NCBI RefSeq assembly: GCF_023073335.1 | Contig: NZ_JADPJG010000015.1 | Location: 256,020 to 320,019 of the forward strand | Direction of reading: 5' to 3' | Source: Bradyrhizobium sp. 21 | GTDB taxonomy: Bacteria > Pseudomonadota > Alphaproteobacteria > Rhizobiales > Xanthobacteraceae | Length of the DNA: 64,000 bases | Shown: positions 34,017 to 42,325 of the stretch, piece after piece | How positions within the stretch are numbered: the stretch's first letter is position 1 | How the letters are laid out: each line of letters starts with the position of its first letter | Notes under the pieces: model-generated | Database searches by the model: none | What the model saw: only the letters and a program-made list of their open reading frames with translations | Told to the model about the DNA's origin: nothing | Made by a program: the position numbers and the translations under genes

Positions 34017-35147
34017 TCACTTCACCTTCGGCAGCACCTGCTTCACGACCTGCTTGCCCTCGACCACCTCGACCAGAAAGCTCTGGCGGTCGATGTCGCC
34101 GGTGTCGCTGAAGGTGACGTCCATCAGGATGCCCGGCTCGTCGGCGGCCTTGATGGTCAGGCCGTGCAGCGTATCGGCGAACGCCTTGCTGTCGACCTTG
34201 CCCATCTTGTCGGTGGTGGCCTTCACCATGTAGACGGCGAGATAGCCCTTCAGGCCGTTATGGTCGGGCACGTAATTGTACTTCTTCGCGAACTTGTCGC
34301 GGAACGTCTTGATCAAATCGACCGGCGCATCGGTGGTGAGGCCGACATGGCCGCGCGCGCCGTTGGCGGCATCGCCGGCGAGCTCGATCACCTTCTGGCC
34401 GATCAGCGTGGTCTCCCCCATCAGCGGCGCGGTGACGCCCTGACGCTTCAGCTCCTTCAGGATGCGCGCGCTCTCTTCCTCGTTGAGATAGACGAACACG
34501 GCGTCGGGATTGGCGGCCTTGATCTTGCCGACGTCGGCGGCGAAATCGGCCTGGCCCGCTTCGGTGGAGAGATCGGCGACCACCTTGGAGCCGAGCCGGT
34601 CGAGCTCCTTGACCACGACGTCGCGTCCGCCACGGCCGAAATCATTGTTGACCCAGACCACCGCGACCGACTTCGCCTTCATGTCGTCGTGGATGTATTT
34701 GGCGACCTTCGGCATCGAGGATTGCTGGCCGAACGAGGTGCGGAACAGGAATTTGTTTCCGGCCTGCGTCAGCTCGGCGGCTTCGCCACCCATGATCTGC
34801 GCGATGCCGGCCTCAGCCGCGAGCGGCGCGGTGACCTTGACTGAGCCGGAATAGCCGGGCCCGAGCAGCACATAGGGCTCGGCGTCGAGCGCCTTCTGCA
34901 CCTGCGCGCGGGCAACGCCGGGGTTGGATTGCGAATCGGCATGGGTGACCTCCAACTTGCGGCCGAGCACGCCGCCCTTGGCGTTGATCTCCTCGATCGC
35001 GAGGTCGATGCCGTTCTTCCAGTTGGTGCCGACGGTGGCGCCGCCACCGGACAGCTCGGCGACGTCGGCGAGCTTGATCGCCTGGGCGAAGGCGCCCGTG
35101 GTCGTGATTGCGGTGAGCAGCGCGCCCACCAGTAGCGTTGATTTCAT
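34017..35147 (-). CDS. LivK-like ABC substrate-binding protein of hydroaromatic operon
   Basis: A periplasmic binding protein of 376 residues: signal peptide STLLVGALLTAITTTGAFA, then IKLADVAELSGGGATVGTNW. The two-lobe family 6 fold is seen in GPGYSGSVKVTAPLAAEAGI and YNYVPDHNGLKGYLAVYM. Its place between a shikimate/quinate dehydrogenase gene and LivHMGF plus quiC suggests that it binds shikimate, quinate or dehydroshikimate (inference). GGAGAGGACG precedes the ATG. Confidence 0.8.
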   Translation of the reverse strand: MKSTLLVGALLTAITTTGAFAQAIKLADVAELSGGGATVGTNWKNGIDLAIEEINAKGGVLGRKLEVTHADSQSNPGVARAQVQKALDAEPYVLLGPGYSGSVKVTAPLAAEAGIAQIMGGEAAELTQAGNKFLFRTSFGQQSSMPKVAKYIHDDMKAKSVAVVWVNNDFGRGGRDVVVKELDRLGSKVVADLSTEAGQADFAADVGKIKAANPDAVFVYLNEEESARILKELKRQGVTAPLMGETTLIGQKVIELAGDAANGARGHVGLTTDAPVDLIKTFRDKFAKKYNYVPDHNGLKGYLAVYMVKATTDKMGKVDSKAFADTLHGLTIKAADEPGILMDVTFSDTGDIDRQSFLVEVVEGKQVVKQVLPKVK

Positions 35148-35202
35148 CGTCCTCTCCTCCGGGTTGAATTTTGCAAGCGGCCTTGTGTCCGGCCGCTTTG
35201 TC

Positions 35203-36075
35203 TCAAGCTGCCTGATAGGCGGCGCTGCGCGCGGCCATCACGGCGTCGAAAGCCTCGCCCATGATTTCGATCGATGGCGCAAGGCCGGTGAACAATTCGA
35301 AAGCGTCGGCCGCCTGGTAGATTGCAAGCTCCCGCCCCGTCATGATCCGCGCGCCCTTCTCTTGCGCTGCGGCGAGGAGCGGCGTGATCAGCGGCGAATA
35401 GACGGCGTCGGCGATCCACAGGTCGGCGCGGAGCAGCGCCGGCGGCACCGGCGTGTTGCGGTTCGGCAGCATGCCGACCGGCGTGCCGTTGACCAGACCG
35501 GTTGCCCCCTCAACGGCATCCTCGACGCTTGTGGCCACCCGGGCGCCACCAGCCAGCAGCGCAGCGAGCTTCTCGGCGCGCTCCAGGTCGGTGTCGAAGA
35601 TGCGGATGTCGGCGACTTTCAGGCTCGCCAGCGCAAAGGCGATCGCCTTGCCGACGCCGCCCGTGCCGATCACGGCGACCGCATTTCCGGACGGTGCCAG
35701 CAGCGGCGCCACCGCGCGCGCGAAGCCGGTGGTATCGGTGTTGTGGCCGATCAGCCGGCCGTCATTGACGACCACGGTGTTGACCGCGCCCATGGCGGCC
35801 GCTCCCTGCGCCAGCTCGTCGAGCAGCGGCACCACGGCCTCCTTGTAAGGAAAAGTCACGTTGACGCCGGCAAAGCCGAGCCGGCGCACGCCTTCGAGCA
35901 TCATGCGCAGCCCGGTCGCATCGGCGCCGGCGACCTCGATGAGCTGGTAATGGCCGCGCAAGCCAAGCGCCTCGGCGGCGCGCTCATGCATGGCAGGGGA
36001 TGCGGAATGCGCGATCGGCGCGCCGATCAGGCCGGTGAGAAGCTTCTTGCTGGCTGCGTATCCGCGCTTGGACAT
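35203..36075 (-). CDS. Shikimate/quinate dehydrogenase (AroE/QuiB-like)
   Basis: A 290-residue NAD(P)-dependent enzyme that interconverts shikimate and 3-dehydroshikimate, or quinate and dehydroquinate. The substrate site shows Ser24 and Ser26 (HSASP), Lys78 (FPYKEA), Asn99 and Asp114 (GHNTD); the cofactor site is GTGGVG at 137-142. Position at the head of an uptake-and-quiC operon argues for a catabolic paralogue rather than the biosynthetic AroE. Cofactor preference cannot be read with certainty. Confidence 0.8.
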   Translation of the reverse strand: MSKRGYAASKKLLTGLIGAPIAHSASPAMHERAAEALGLRGHYQLIEVAGADATGLRMMLEGVRRLGFAGVNVTFPYKEAVVPLLDELAQGAAAMGAVNTVVVNDGRLIGHNTDTTGFARAVAPLLAPSGNAVAVIGTGGVGKAIAFALASLKVADIRIFDTDLERAEKLAALLAGGARVATSVEDAVEGATGLVNGTPVGMLPNRNTPVPPALLRADLWIADAVYSPLITPLLAAAQEKGARIMTGRELAIYQAADAFELFTGLAPSIEIMGEAFDAVMAARSAAYQAA

Positions 36076-36209
36076 GGTTTGCTATGGTCTCGATTGGAGC
36101 GTTCGGTCCACGCCATTAGCGGGGAAATCCGCGCCATTCCAAGGGGGCTTCCATGTCGGACGATAGCCTTTCCCCCGCCTAACACAATTACCCATTTATC
36201 GGACAAACC

Positions 36210-36222
36210 TAACATAATGTTA
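36210..36222. promoter_or_regulatory. LysR-type T-N11-A operator
   Basis: TAACATAATGTTA is a perfect palindrome around a central A and fits T-N11-A. It begins at the lysR stop and lies 135 bases before aroE. A related half, TAACACAATTA, lies about 30 bases closer to aroE, as in two-site LysR promoters. Confidence 0.55.
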
Positions 36223-37158
36223 TTTCTTTCGCCCCCGCGCCGGAACGGCCTTGCCGTTGCTGCGGGACGGCTCCACCGCGCGCATCTCGGTGCGCAGGGC
36301 TTCGATGAAATACTCGACGTGAAGCGACAACGGCGCGCCGCGCTTCACCGCGATATAGGTGTCGAACCGCGTCGGCTCGGTGATCTTCAACAGCTCGATT
36401 CCGGGATAGCCGCCATGGGCCACCGTGAACTGGTCGATGATGGCGATGCCGAGCCCCGCCTTCACCAGCGCGCAGACCGTGGTGCCGAAGCGCGCGCGGA
36501 TGGTGATGTTGTAGTCGAGCCGGTTGCGCGCGAAGATCTCGGCCATGATCCGGCCGTAGGGATCGTTGGGATCGATGCCGATCAGGGGATAACGGGTGAT
36601 CTCGGCGGCCGAGACCTGCTTGCGGCCGGCGAGTTCGTGGCCGGGCGGCACGATACAATAGAGCTCGCCGGAGGCGAGCGGCATGAAGTCGAGCCCGGAA
36701 TGCTCGAGCCGGTAGCTCATCGCGACGCACTCGCCGCGGCCGAGCAGAAGATAGTCGATTGCTTCCTCGATCTTGAGGATGTTGATGTCGATGCCGAGAT
36801 CGGGATAGCGGCGGCGGACCCGCTCGATCGCGCGCGGCACCATCACCTGCGAGATGCTCGGCACCGAGCCGATGCGCAATTCCGACAATCCGCCGCGGCC
36901 GATCTTGGAGATGAGCTCCGAGAGATCGTCGACCTTCTTGTAGACGCCGTTGATCTGCTCGAAAATGTTCTCGGCTTCCGGGGTCGGAAAATAGCGGCCG
37001 TTCTGACGCTGGAAGAAGCGGATGCCGAGCGAGCGCTCGGTGTATTTGACGAGCCGGCTGATCCCCGGCGCCGAGACGTTGAGCAGCTTGGCCGCGCCGC
37101 CGATGGTGCCCGTCACCATCACGGCACGGATCACTTCAACTTGGCGCAGCGTCATCAT
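36220..37158 (-). CDS. LysR-family transcriptional regulator
   Basis: A 312-residue regulator. The N-terminal winged helix (LRQVEVIRAVMVTGTIGGAAKLLNV, abbreviated core GGAAKLLNV, SRLVKYTERSLG) is followed by the effector domain with SVPSISQVM and GIDPNDPYGR. It is upstream of aroE on the same strand, which is less usual than the divergent layout; the operator at 36210 suggests control of the hydroaromatic operon. The longer frame runs into a repeat; I took the tandem ATG at 37158/37155. Confidence 0.85.
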   Translation of the reverse strand: MMTLRQVEVIRAVMVTGTIGGAAKLLNVSAPGISRLVKYTERSLGIRFFQRQNGRYFPTPEAENIFEQINGVYKKVDDLSELISKIGRGGLSELRIGSVPSISQVMVPRAIERVRRRYPDLGIDINILKIEEAIDYLLLGRGECVAMSYRLEHSGLDFMPLASGELYCIVPPGHELAGRKQVSAAEITRYPLIGIDPNDPYGRIMAEIFARNRLDYNITIRARFGTTVCALVKAGLGIAIIDQFTVAHGGYPGIELLKITEPTRFDTYIAVKRGAPLSLHVEYFIEALRTEMRAVEPSRSNGKAVPARGRKK

Positions 37159-37196
37159 GCTCTTGGCACCCGAAAGATAATCGTGGTCGCGCTGCC

Positions 37197-37279
37197 CTTC
37201 CCTCTCCCCTTGTGAGAGGGTGGATCGCCGCGATAGCGGCCGACGCTTCGCGCCACCTTCTCCCACAAGGCGAGAAGGA
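37197..37279. repeat. Intergenic palindromic repeat, family A
   Basis: CCTTCCCTCTCCCCTTGTG at the left and ACAAGGCGAGAAGG at the right, with GGTGG/CCACC inside. It lies upstream of lysR. Confidence 0.7.
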
Positions 37280-37371
37280 AAGGCAACGACCTGATTGTTT
37301 CGGCGAAAATCGGCACGTTCGAATGGAGAGGCGTCGCTCGCGCAGGACGCACGCCTTGCTGCAACTGCGTT

Positions 37372-37548
37372 CTAGCTCGCCGGTCCTTCCGGCGAGGCAC
37401 TCTCTGCCGGCTTGGTGCGCTCGCTTTGCAGAATCTCGCGCGCGAACTCGATGATCTTCTGCTTGTTTGCCGTTTCGAGGACGGCGAAAAACACGCGGTT
37501 GAGTTCCAGGCCGAGCACGCTGTTGAGGGCGATGTTCTCGTCGTCCAT
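37372..37548 (-). CDS. Small unknown protein next to quorum-sensing genes
   Basis: A soluble protein of about 58 residues that I do not recognise. It starts MDDENIALNSVLGLELNRVF and has one long amphipathic helix (FAVLETANKQKIIEFAREIL) before a Ser/Pro/Glu tail. It is divergent from the LuxR gene. A GTG at 37602 would add 18 residues. The start context is weak, so the coding call rests on the protein-like composition. Confidence 0.5.
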   Translation of the reverse strand: MDDENIALNSVLGLELNRVFFAVLETANKQKIIEFAREILQSERTKPAESASPEGPAS

Positions 37549-37657
37549 CGGGGTTTTCTCGCTCTGTACGCCGCAGGTGTAACTTGACGTCACTTCTTCC
37601 ACAAGTAGATTAAAGCTTCCGCGCAGACGCCTACCGGGGAACTACGGGAGCAGCGAA

Positions 37658-37686
37658 TTGAGGCAGCCCCCAAAGTCGTGCTATAG
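37658..37686 (+). promoter_or_regulatory. Predicted housekeeping promoter of the luxR-type gene
   Basis: TTGAGG, 17 bases, CTATAG, close to the alphaproteobacterial sigma-70 pattern TTGACN-N17-CTATAT. It ends 28 bases before the ATG at 37715. Confidence 0.4.
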
Positions 37687-37714
37687 CGAACGGCGAGGGT
37701 CAGGAAACGCACCG

Positions 37715-38443
37715 ATGTCCGCCGTGGATTATGGCCGGGAAGCGCTCGACTTCATTGAGGGGCTAGGAGCCTACACCAAGGTTCCGGACGCCATGGACGC
37801 GCTTGCGACCGCGTTCGGACGGTACGGCTTCGAGCATATCATCGTCACCGGCTTGCCGAATCCCGATCAGCGCTTTTCCCAAATGGTGCTCGCCAAGAAG
37901 TGGCCGGCGGAATGGTTCAGCCTCTATACTCAAAAAGGCTACGACCGTGTCGATCCCGTGATCCGCAAGTGCCGGCAGACGGTGAACCCATTCGAGTGGT
38001 CTGAGGCGCCGTACGATCCGGAACTGGAGCCGGGCGCGGTAGAAGTGATGCGGCGCGCTGCCGATTTCCGAATGTCGCGCGGCTTCGTGGTGCCGATCCA
38101 CGGGTTGACCGGGTATGAGGCTGGCGTTTCGCTCGGTGGCGTTCATCTCGATCTCAATGCGCGCAGTAAGCCGGCGCTGCACCTGATCGGAATGTACGGC
38201 TTCGATCATATTCGCCGTCTGCTCGATCCGGTACCGCATCCATCGATGCGTCTTACCCCGCGCGAGCGCGAGGTGCTCGCCTGGGCGTCGCAGGGCAAGT
38301 CGGCCTGGGAAATCGGCGAGATCCTGCACATCACGCAGCGCACAGCCGAAGAACATCTTGCAACTGCCGCGCGCAAGCTGGGTGCGGTCAACCGGACCCA
38401 CGCGGTCGCGATCGCGATCCGCCACAGAATCATCACCCCCTGA
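37715..38443 (+). CDS. bjaR: LuxR-type quorum-sensing receptor, BjaR-like
   Basis: A 242-residue receptor-regulator. Residues about 20-165 are the autoinducer-binding domain, with conserved Trp and Tyr/Asp positions visible in WPAEWFSLYTQKGYDRVDPVI and the later GFVVPIHG. Residues about 175-240 are the LuxR HTH (LTPREREVLAWASQGKSAWE, then TAEEHLATAARKLGAVNR). It lies 87 bases before the synthase gene and a lux-type box stands between them. The ATG at 37715 follows AGGAAA. Nearest known systems are BjaR1, BraR and RpaR. Confidence 0.85.
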   Translation: MSAVDYGREALDFIEGLGAYTKVPDAMDALATAFGRYGFEHIIVTGLPNPDQRFSQMVLAKKWPAEWFSLYTQKGYDRVDPVIRKCRQTVNPFEWSEAPYDPELEPGAVEVMRRAADFRMSRGFVVPIHGLTGYEAGVSLGGVHLDLNARSKPALHLIGMYGFDHIRRLLDPVPHPSMRLTPREREVLAWASQGKSAWEIGEILHITQRTAEEHLATAARKLGAVNRTHAVAIAIRHRIITP

Positions 38444-38452
38444 AATCCGCGC

Positions 38453-38474
38453 CTACTGGGAAATTTCCCAATAG
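38453..38474. promoter_or_regulatory. lux-type box upstream of the synthase gene
   Basis: A 22-bp inverted repeat: CTACTGGGAAA followed directly by TTTCCCAATAG, ten of eleven base pairs matching. Its centre is 67 bases before the ATG of the synthase, placing it where a LuxR dimer overlaps the -35 region. Confidence 0.75.
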
Positions 38475-38530
38475 TCGGTCTGGTCGTTTTCCGTGAGGAT
38501 TCCCCTTTATTTCGAACAATGGGGGAATAA

Positions 38531-39187
38531 ATGATTCATGTGATCTCTGCCGTTAACCGGCACCTCTATGAGGACGTGCTCGAGCAACATTTCAGGGTGC
38601 GTCACGAGATTTTCGTCGAGGAACGGAAATGGGAGGCGCTCCGCAAGCCCGACGGCCGCGAGATCGACACCTATGACAATGAGGACGCGATCTACCTGCT
38701 GGCGCTCGATAACCGCCGGGTGCTCGGCGGCTCCCGCCTGTATCCGACCACCAAGCCGACGATGCTGAGCGAGGTCTTCCCGCATCTCGCCGCGGTGCGC
38801 GGGTGCCCCTCCGACCCGCTGGTCTGGGAGTGGTCGCGCTTCTTCGTTTCGCGCGAACGCCGCGACGGCGCGTTCAATCTGCAATTGATGGCTGCGGCGC
38901 AGGAGTTCTGCCTGGATCAGGGTATCGAGCGTCTTTGTCTCGTCATGGAGACCTGGTGGTTGCCGCGCTTCCACGACATCGGCTTCGTCGTTACCCCGCT
39001 GGGATTGCCGGCACTGATCGAGAATTCCTGGACCATGGCGGCGTCCATCGAGGTCCGACAGGAATCGCTCGATGTCGTGCGCGACCGTATCGGAATGAAG
39101 AATGTCGTGCGCCACGACGGCCCGCGTCTGGACGCCGTCGCCCGTGCCAACCTCTGCGGCCTCGCCGCCCAACGAAGGAGCGCTTGA
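38531..39187 (+). CDS. bjaI: Acyl-homoserine lactone synthase, BjaI/RpaI/BraI family
   Basis: A 218-residue synthase that couples S-adenosylmethionine to an acyl donor. The LuxI-family residues are all present: Arg24, Phe28, Trp34, Glu44, Asp46, Asp49, Arg69, Glu100 and Arg103. The family to which it belongs uses acyl-CoA: BjaI isovaleryl-CoA, BraI cinnamoyl-CoA, RpaI p-coumaroyl-CoA. Which donor applies here cannot be read from sequence. GGGGGAATAA precedes the ATG. The next small ORF starts one base after the stop. Confidence 0.85.
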   Translation: MIHVISAVNRHLYEDVLEQHFRVRHEIFVEERKWEALRKPDGREIDTYDNEDAIYLLALDNRRVLGGSRLYPTTKPTMLSEVFPHLAAVRGCPSDPLVWEWSRFFVSRERRDGAFNLQLMAAAQEFCLDQGIERLCLVMETWWLPRFHDIGFVVTPLGLPALIENSWTMAASIEVRQESLDVVRDRIGMKNVVRHDGPRLDAVARANLCGLAAQRRSA

Positions 39188-39188
39188 G

Positions 39189-39407
39189 ATGTCGAACATG
39201 ATGCGAGACAGCCAGATCATGGCGCAGACCAAGGACGAGAATCTCGGCTACATGTCCGACATGGCGCTCGAATTGGCGCAGATGGCGGAAGACACCGGAT
39301 TGGCGACGCTCGCCTATCTGTTCCGGATGGCGGCGCTGGAAGCCTCGACGGCCAACAGCGTGCTCGCCGAGCCGGATGATCTTCCCCGGCAGATGACGTC
39401 GCACTAG
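39189..39407 (+). CDS. Small unknown protein coupled to the AHL synthase
   Basis: A 72-residue acidic, Met-rich protein: ENLGYMSDMALELAQMAEDT, then LAYLFRMAALEAST, two amphipathic helices likely to form a hairpin. It has AAGGAG nine bases before its ATG, inside the end of the synthase gene, and follows that gene by one base. I know no function; being under the lux box it is expected to be quorum-regulated. Confidence 0.7.
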   Translation: MSNMMRDSQIMAQTKDENLGYMSDMALELAQMAEDTGLATLAYLFRMAALEASTANSVLAEPDDLPRQMTSH

Positions 39408-39438
39408 ACGCGTCCTCTTTACATTCCGACGACCATCG

Positions 39439-39470
39439 CACCCTCCCTCCGGCCAGCCGGGGGGAGGGTG
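39439..39470 (+). terminator. Hairpin after the quorum-sensing operon
   Basis: CACCCTCC and GGAGGGTG enclose a second stem CCGGC/GCCGG. There is no clean U-run, though GATCGTTTTGG follows. It is likely to end the bjaI transcript. Confidence 0.5.
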
Positions 39471-39539
39471 ATCGTTTTGGGTGCGGCACGTTGCCCCAGC
39501 CCGCACGGCAGTCTTTTTGCATCGCCCAGTTCGATCGCA

Positions 39540-39565
39540 TGCACCGGCATGCAACAAAGTGCATG
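39540..39565. promoter_or_regulatory. BoxR-like operator: three TGCA boxes at 10-bp period
   Basis: TGCA occurs at 39540, 39550 and 39560, each separated by six bases; the right two form the perfect repeat CATGCA-N6-TGCATG. A further TGCA is at 39518. Short TGCA repeats are the published BoxR target in Azoarcus, and boxR is in this window. It lies 140 bases before the LivHMGF genes. Confidence 0.6.
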
Positions 39566-39706
39566 TTCGGTGTCGAATCGCTCTTGCCTCGGAACGATAC
39601 TGCCATTACCCATTTTTCCGCCTTGTAGAGGCAGGGGGAGCTCTTTCACTGATGGCGACCGTGTTCGGACATCGGCGCGAAGCTGCGTGCGCCTGAAAGA
39701 GTTTTG

Positions 39707-40624
39707 ATGCTGCTCGTCGTCGAACAGTTCTTGAACGGGTTGCAGTTCGGCCTGCTGCTGTTCCTGCTCGCAGCCGGCCTCACGCTGGTGTTCGGGATCA
39801 TGGATCTCGTCAACCTCGCGCACGGCTCGCTCTACATGATGGGCGCCTATTTCGCCGCCACCTTCGCGGCCTGGACCGGCAGCTTCCTGCTCGGCGCGCT
39901 GCTGGCGCTCGGCGCGACGCTGGTGCTCGGCATCGTGCTCGAGATGAGCGCGCTGCGGCATCTCTATGGCCGCGACCATCTCGACCACGTGCTCGCGACC
40001 TTCGGGCTGATCCTGTTCTTCAACGAGGCCGTGCGGCTGGTCTGGGGTCCGGCCGGCCTCGCGCTGCAGCTGCCGAATTGGCTTACCGTGCCGGTACCGA
40101 TCCTGCCGGGCATTCACTATCCCGCCTATCGCCTCGCCATCATCGCGGTGGCGCTGCTGGTCGCGCTGCTGCTCTATCTCGGCGTGATGCGCACCCGCAT
40201 CGGCATGCTGATCCGCGCCGGCGCCTCCAATCGCGAGATGATCGGCGCGCTCGGCATCAACATCAAGCTGCTCTACACGCTGGTGTTCGGCCTCGGTGCC
40301 GCGCTCGCAGGCCTTGCCGGGTTGATGCAGGCACCGATCCTCACCGTGCAGATCGGCATGGGCGAGAACATCCTGATCCTCGCCTTCGTCATCATCGTGA
40401 TCGGCGGCATCGGCTCGATCCGCGGCGCGTTTCTCGCCGCGATCTTTGTCGGCATGATCGACACGCTTGGCCGCGCCTTCCTGCCGAACCTGTTGCGGCA
40501 GGTGCTGAGCGGCGCCGCCGCCTCCACCGCCGCGCCCGCGCTGTCGTCCATGCTGATCTACCTGTTGATGGCGATCGTGCTGGTGGTGCGGCCGGAGGGG
40601 CTGTTTCCGGCCAATCGTCGATGA
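39707..40624 (+). CDS. ABC permease, LivH type (benzoate-region transporter)
   Basis: An inner-membrane permease of 305 residues with LivH signatures: QFLNGLQFGLLLFLLAAGLT start, NLAHGSLYMMGAYFA, and the coupling loop LIRAGASNREMIGALGI. First gene of a permease-permease-ATPase-ATPase set that has no binding protein of its own. The BoxR-like site upstream suggests uptake of benzoate or a related acid. The ATG at 39707 follows GAAAGAG; a TTG at 39704 is in frame. Confidence 0.9.
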   Translation: MLLVVEQFLNGLQFGLLLFLLAAGLTLVFGIMDLVNLAHGSLYMMGAYFAATFAAWTGSFLLGALLALGATLVLGIVLEMSALRHLYGRDHLDHVLATFGLILFFNEAVRLVWGPAGLALQLPNWLTVPVPILPGIHYPAYRLAIIAVALLVALLLYLGVMRTRIGMLIRAGASNREMIGALGINIKLLYTLVFGLGAALAGLAGLMQAPILTVQIGMGENILILAFVIIVIGGIGSIRGAFLAAIFVGMIDTLGRAFLPNLLRQVLSGAAASTAAPALSSMLIYLLMAIVLVVRPEGLFPANRR

Positions 40625-41565
40625 AGGCTTTCACTGTGAGCAAGGCCGTCACGGCCCTTCTTGTGGTAGGCCTCGTGCTGTTGCCGCTCTACTCGCAAGC
40701 CTCCGGCAACATCTTCATCCTGACGCTGTTCACCCGAATCATCATCCTGGCGCTGGCGGCCGCCAGCCTCAACCTCATCATGGGTTTTGGCGGCATGATG
40801 AGTTTTGGCCACGCCGCCTATCTCGGCATCGGCGGCTACGCGGTCGGCATGCTGGCACAGGAAGGCATCGGCTCCGGCTTCATCCAGTTTCCGGTCGCGC
40901 TCGCGGCGTCGGCGACTTACGCGCTGGTGATCGGCGCGCTCTCCTTGCGCACCCGAGGCGTCTATTTCATCATGATCACGCTCGCCTTCGCGCAGATGGC
41001 CTATTACGTCGCCTCGGGACTGGCGCGTTACGGCGGCGATGACGGCCTCACCGTCTACAAGCGCAGCGACTTCTCCGGGCTGGTCAATCTGTCGAACCGC
41101 ACGCAGTTCTATTATCTCTGCCTCGCCTGCTTGTTCGCAATGATCTTCCTGATCTGGCGCGTCGTCAATTCGCGCTTCGGCCTCGTGTTGCAGGGGCTGC
41201 GCTCCAACGAGCAGCGCATGCAGGCGATCGGCTTTCCCTCGAAACGCTACCAGCTCGTCTGCTTCGTCATCTCAGGCACCATGTGCGGCCTCGCCGGCGC
41301 GCTGCTCGCCAACAACACCGATTTCGTCAGCCCGGCCATGATGTACTGGACCCGTTCCGGCGACCTCATGGTGATGGTGATCCTCGGCGGCATGGGCACG
41401 CTGTTCGGCCCGGTCATCGGCGCGGTGGTATATCTGCTGCTGGAAGAGTTTTTGTCGCAGCTCACCGAATATTGGGCGCTGATCATGGGGCCGCTGCTGC
41501 TGCTGATCGTGCTGTTCGGCCGTGGCGGGATCATGGGCCTGCTCGGGAGGCTCAATCGTGGCTGA
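40621..41565 (+). CDS. ABC permease, LivM type
   Basis: An inner-membrane permease of 314 residues. LivM signatures are NLIMGFGGMMSFGHAAYLGIG and the coupling loop LQGLRSNEQRMQAIGFPSKRY. The ATG overlaps the LivH stop as ATGA. It continues into the LivG-like gene with an 8-base overlap, so the four subunits are made from one message. Confidence 0.9.
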   Translation: MKAFTVSKAVTALLVVGLVLLPLYSQASGNIFILTLFTRIIILALAAASLNLIMGFGGMMSFGHAAYLGIGGYAVGMLAQEGIGSGFIQFPVALAASATYALVIGALSLRTRGVYFIMITLAFAQMAYYVASGLARYGGDDGLTVYKRSDFSGLVNLSNRTQFYYLCLACLFAMIFLIWRVVNSRFGLVLQGLRSNEQRMQAIGFPSKRYQLVCFVISGTMCGLAGALLANNTDFVSPAMMYWTRSGDLMVMVILGGMGTLFGPVIGAVVYLLLEEFLSQLTEYWALIMGPLLLLIVLFGRGGIMGLLGRLNRG

Positions 41566-42325
41566 ACCCTTGCTCCGTGTCGACAGGCTGGTGCGCCGCT
41601 TCGGCGGTATCGTTGCGACCGACAACGTCTCGCTCGACGTCGCGGCCGGTGAGCTGCACGCCATCATCGGCCCGAACGGCGCCGGCAAGACCACGCTGAT
41701 CAGCCAGCTCACCGGACATCTTGAACCGCATTCCGGAACCGTCTCGCTGGGCGGTCGCGACATCACCTATCTGCCGGCCTATCGCCGCTGCGCGCTGGGC
41801 CTGGCACGTTCGTTCCAGATCACCTCGTTGCTGCTCGATTTCACCGCCGCCGACAATGTCGCGCTGGCGGCGCAGGCGCATGCGGGGCACTCGTTCCGCT
41901 TCTTCGCCAATGCCCGCAAGGAGAAGGGCCTGCGCGATGCCGCGCATGCCGCGCTCGACCGCGTTGGTCTGGCCCATCGCGCCGACGTCCTGGTGTCCAG
42001 GCTCAGCCATGGCGAGCGTCGCCAGATCGAGCTTGCGGTCGCGCTCGCGAGCAAGCCGAAATTGCTGCTGCTCGACGAGCCGATGGCGGGTCTCGGCGTC
42101 ACCGAATCCCAGCGCATGGTGCAACTGCTCCAGGAGTTGCGGAAAGAAGTCTCGATCGTGCTGGTGGAGCACGACATGCCGGCGGTGTTCGCGCTCGCCG
42201 ACCGCATCTCGGTGCTGGTCTATGGCCGCGTCATCGCCTCCGGCGATCCGGCCGCGATCCGGGCGAACGAGGACGTCAAGCGCGCCTATCTCGGCGAGGC
42301 GCATGTGGTGACGCACCATGGCTGA
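41558..42325 (+). CDS. ABC ATPase, LivG type
   Basis: A 255-residue ATPase: Walker A GPNGAGKT, signature LSHGERRQIEL, Walker B LLLLDEPMAGLG and switch His in VEHDM. The start is the GTG at 41558, seven bases after GGGAGG, inside the end of livM. It pairs with the LivF-like protein that begins eight bases before its stop. Confidence 0.9.
   Translation: MAEPLLRVDRLVRRFGGIVATDNVSLDVAAGELHAIIGPNGAGKTTLISQLTGHLEPHSGTVSLGGRDITYLPAYRRCALGLARSFQITSLLLDFTAADNVALAAQAHAGHSFRFFANARKEKGLRDAAHAALDRVGLAHRADVLVSRLSHGERRQIELAVALASKPKLLLLDEPMAGLGVTESQRMVQLLQELRKEVSIVLVEHDMPAVFALADRISVLVYGRVIASGDPAAIRANEDVKRAYLGEAHVVTHHG

Noticed and set aside
34924..37215. 763-codon plus-strand frame across aroE and lysR
   Set aside because: Runs through two recognisable minus-strand genes; no ribosome binding site or domain.
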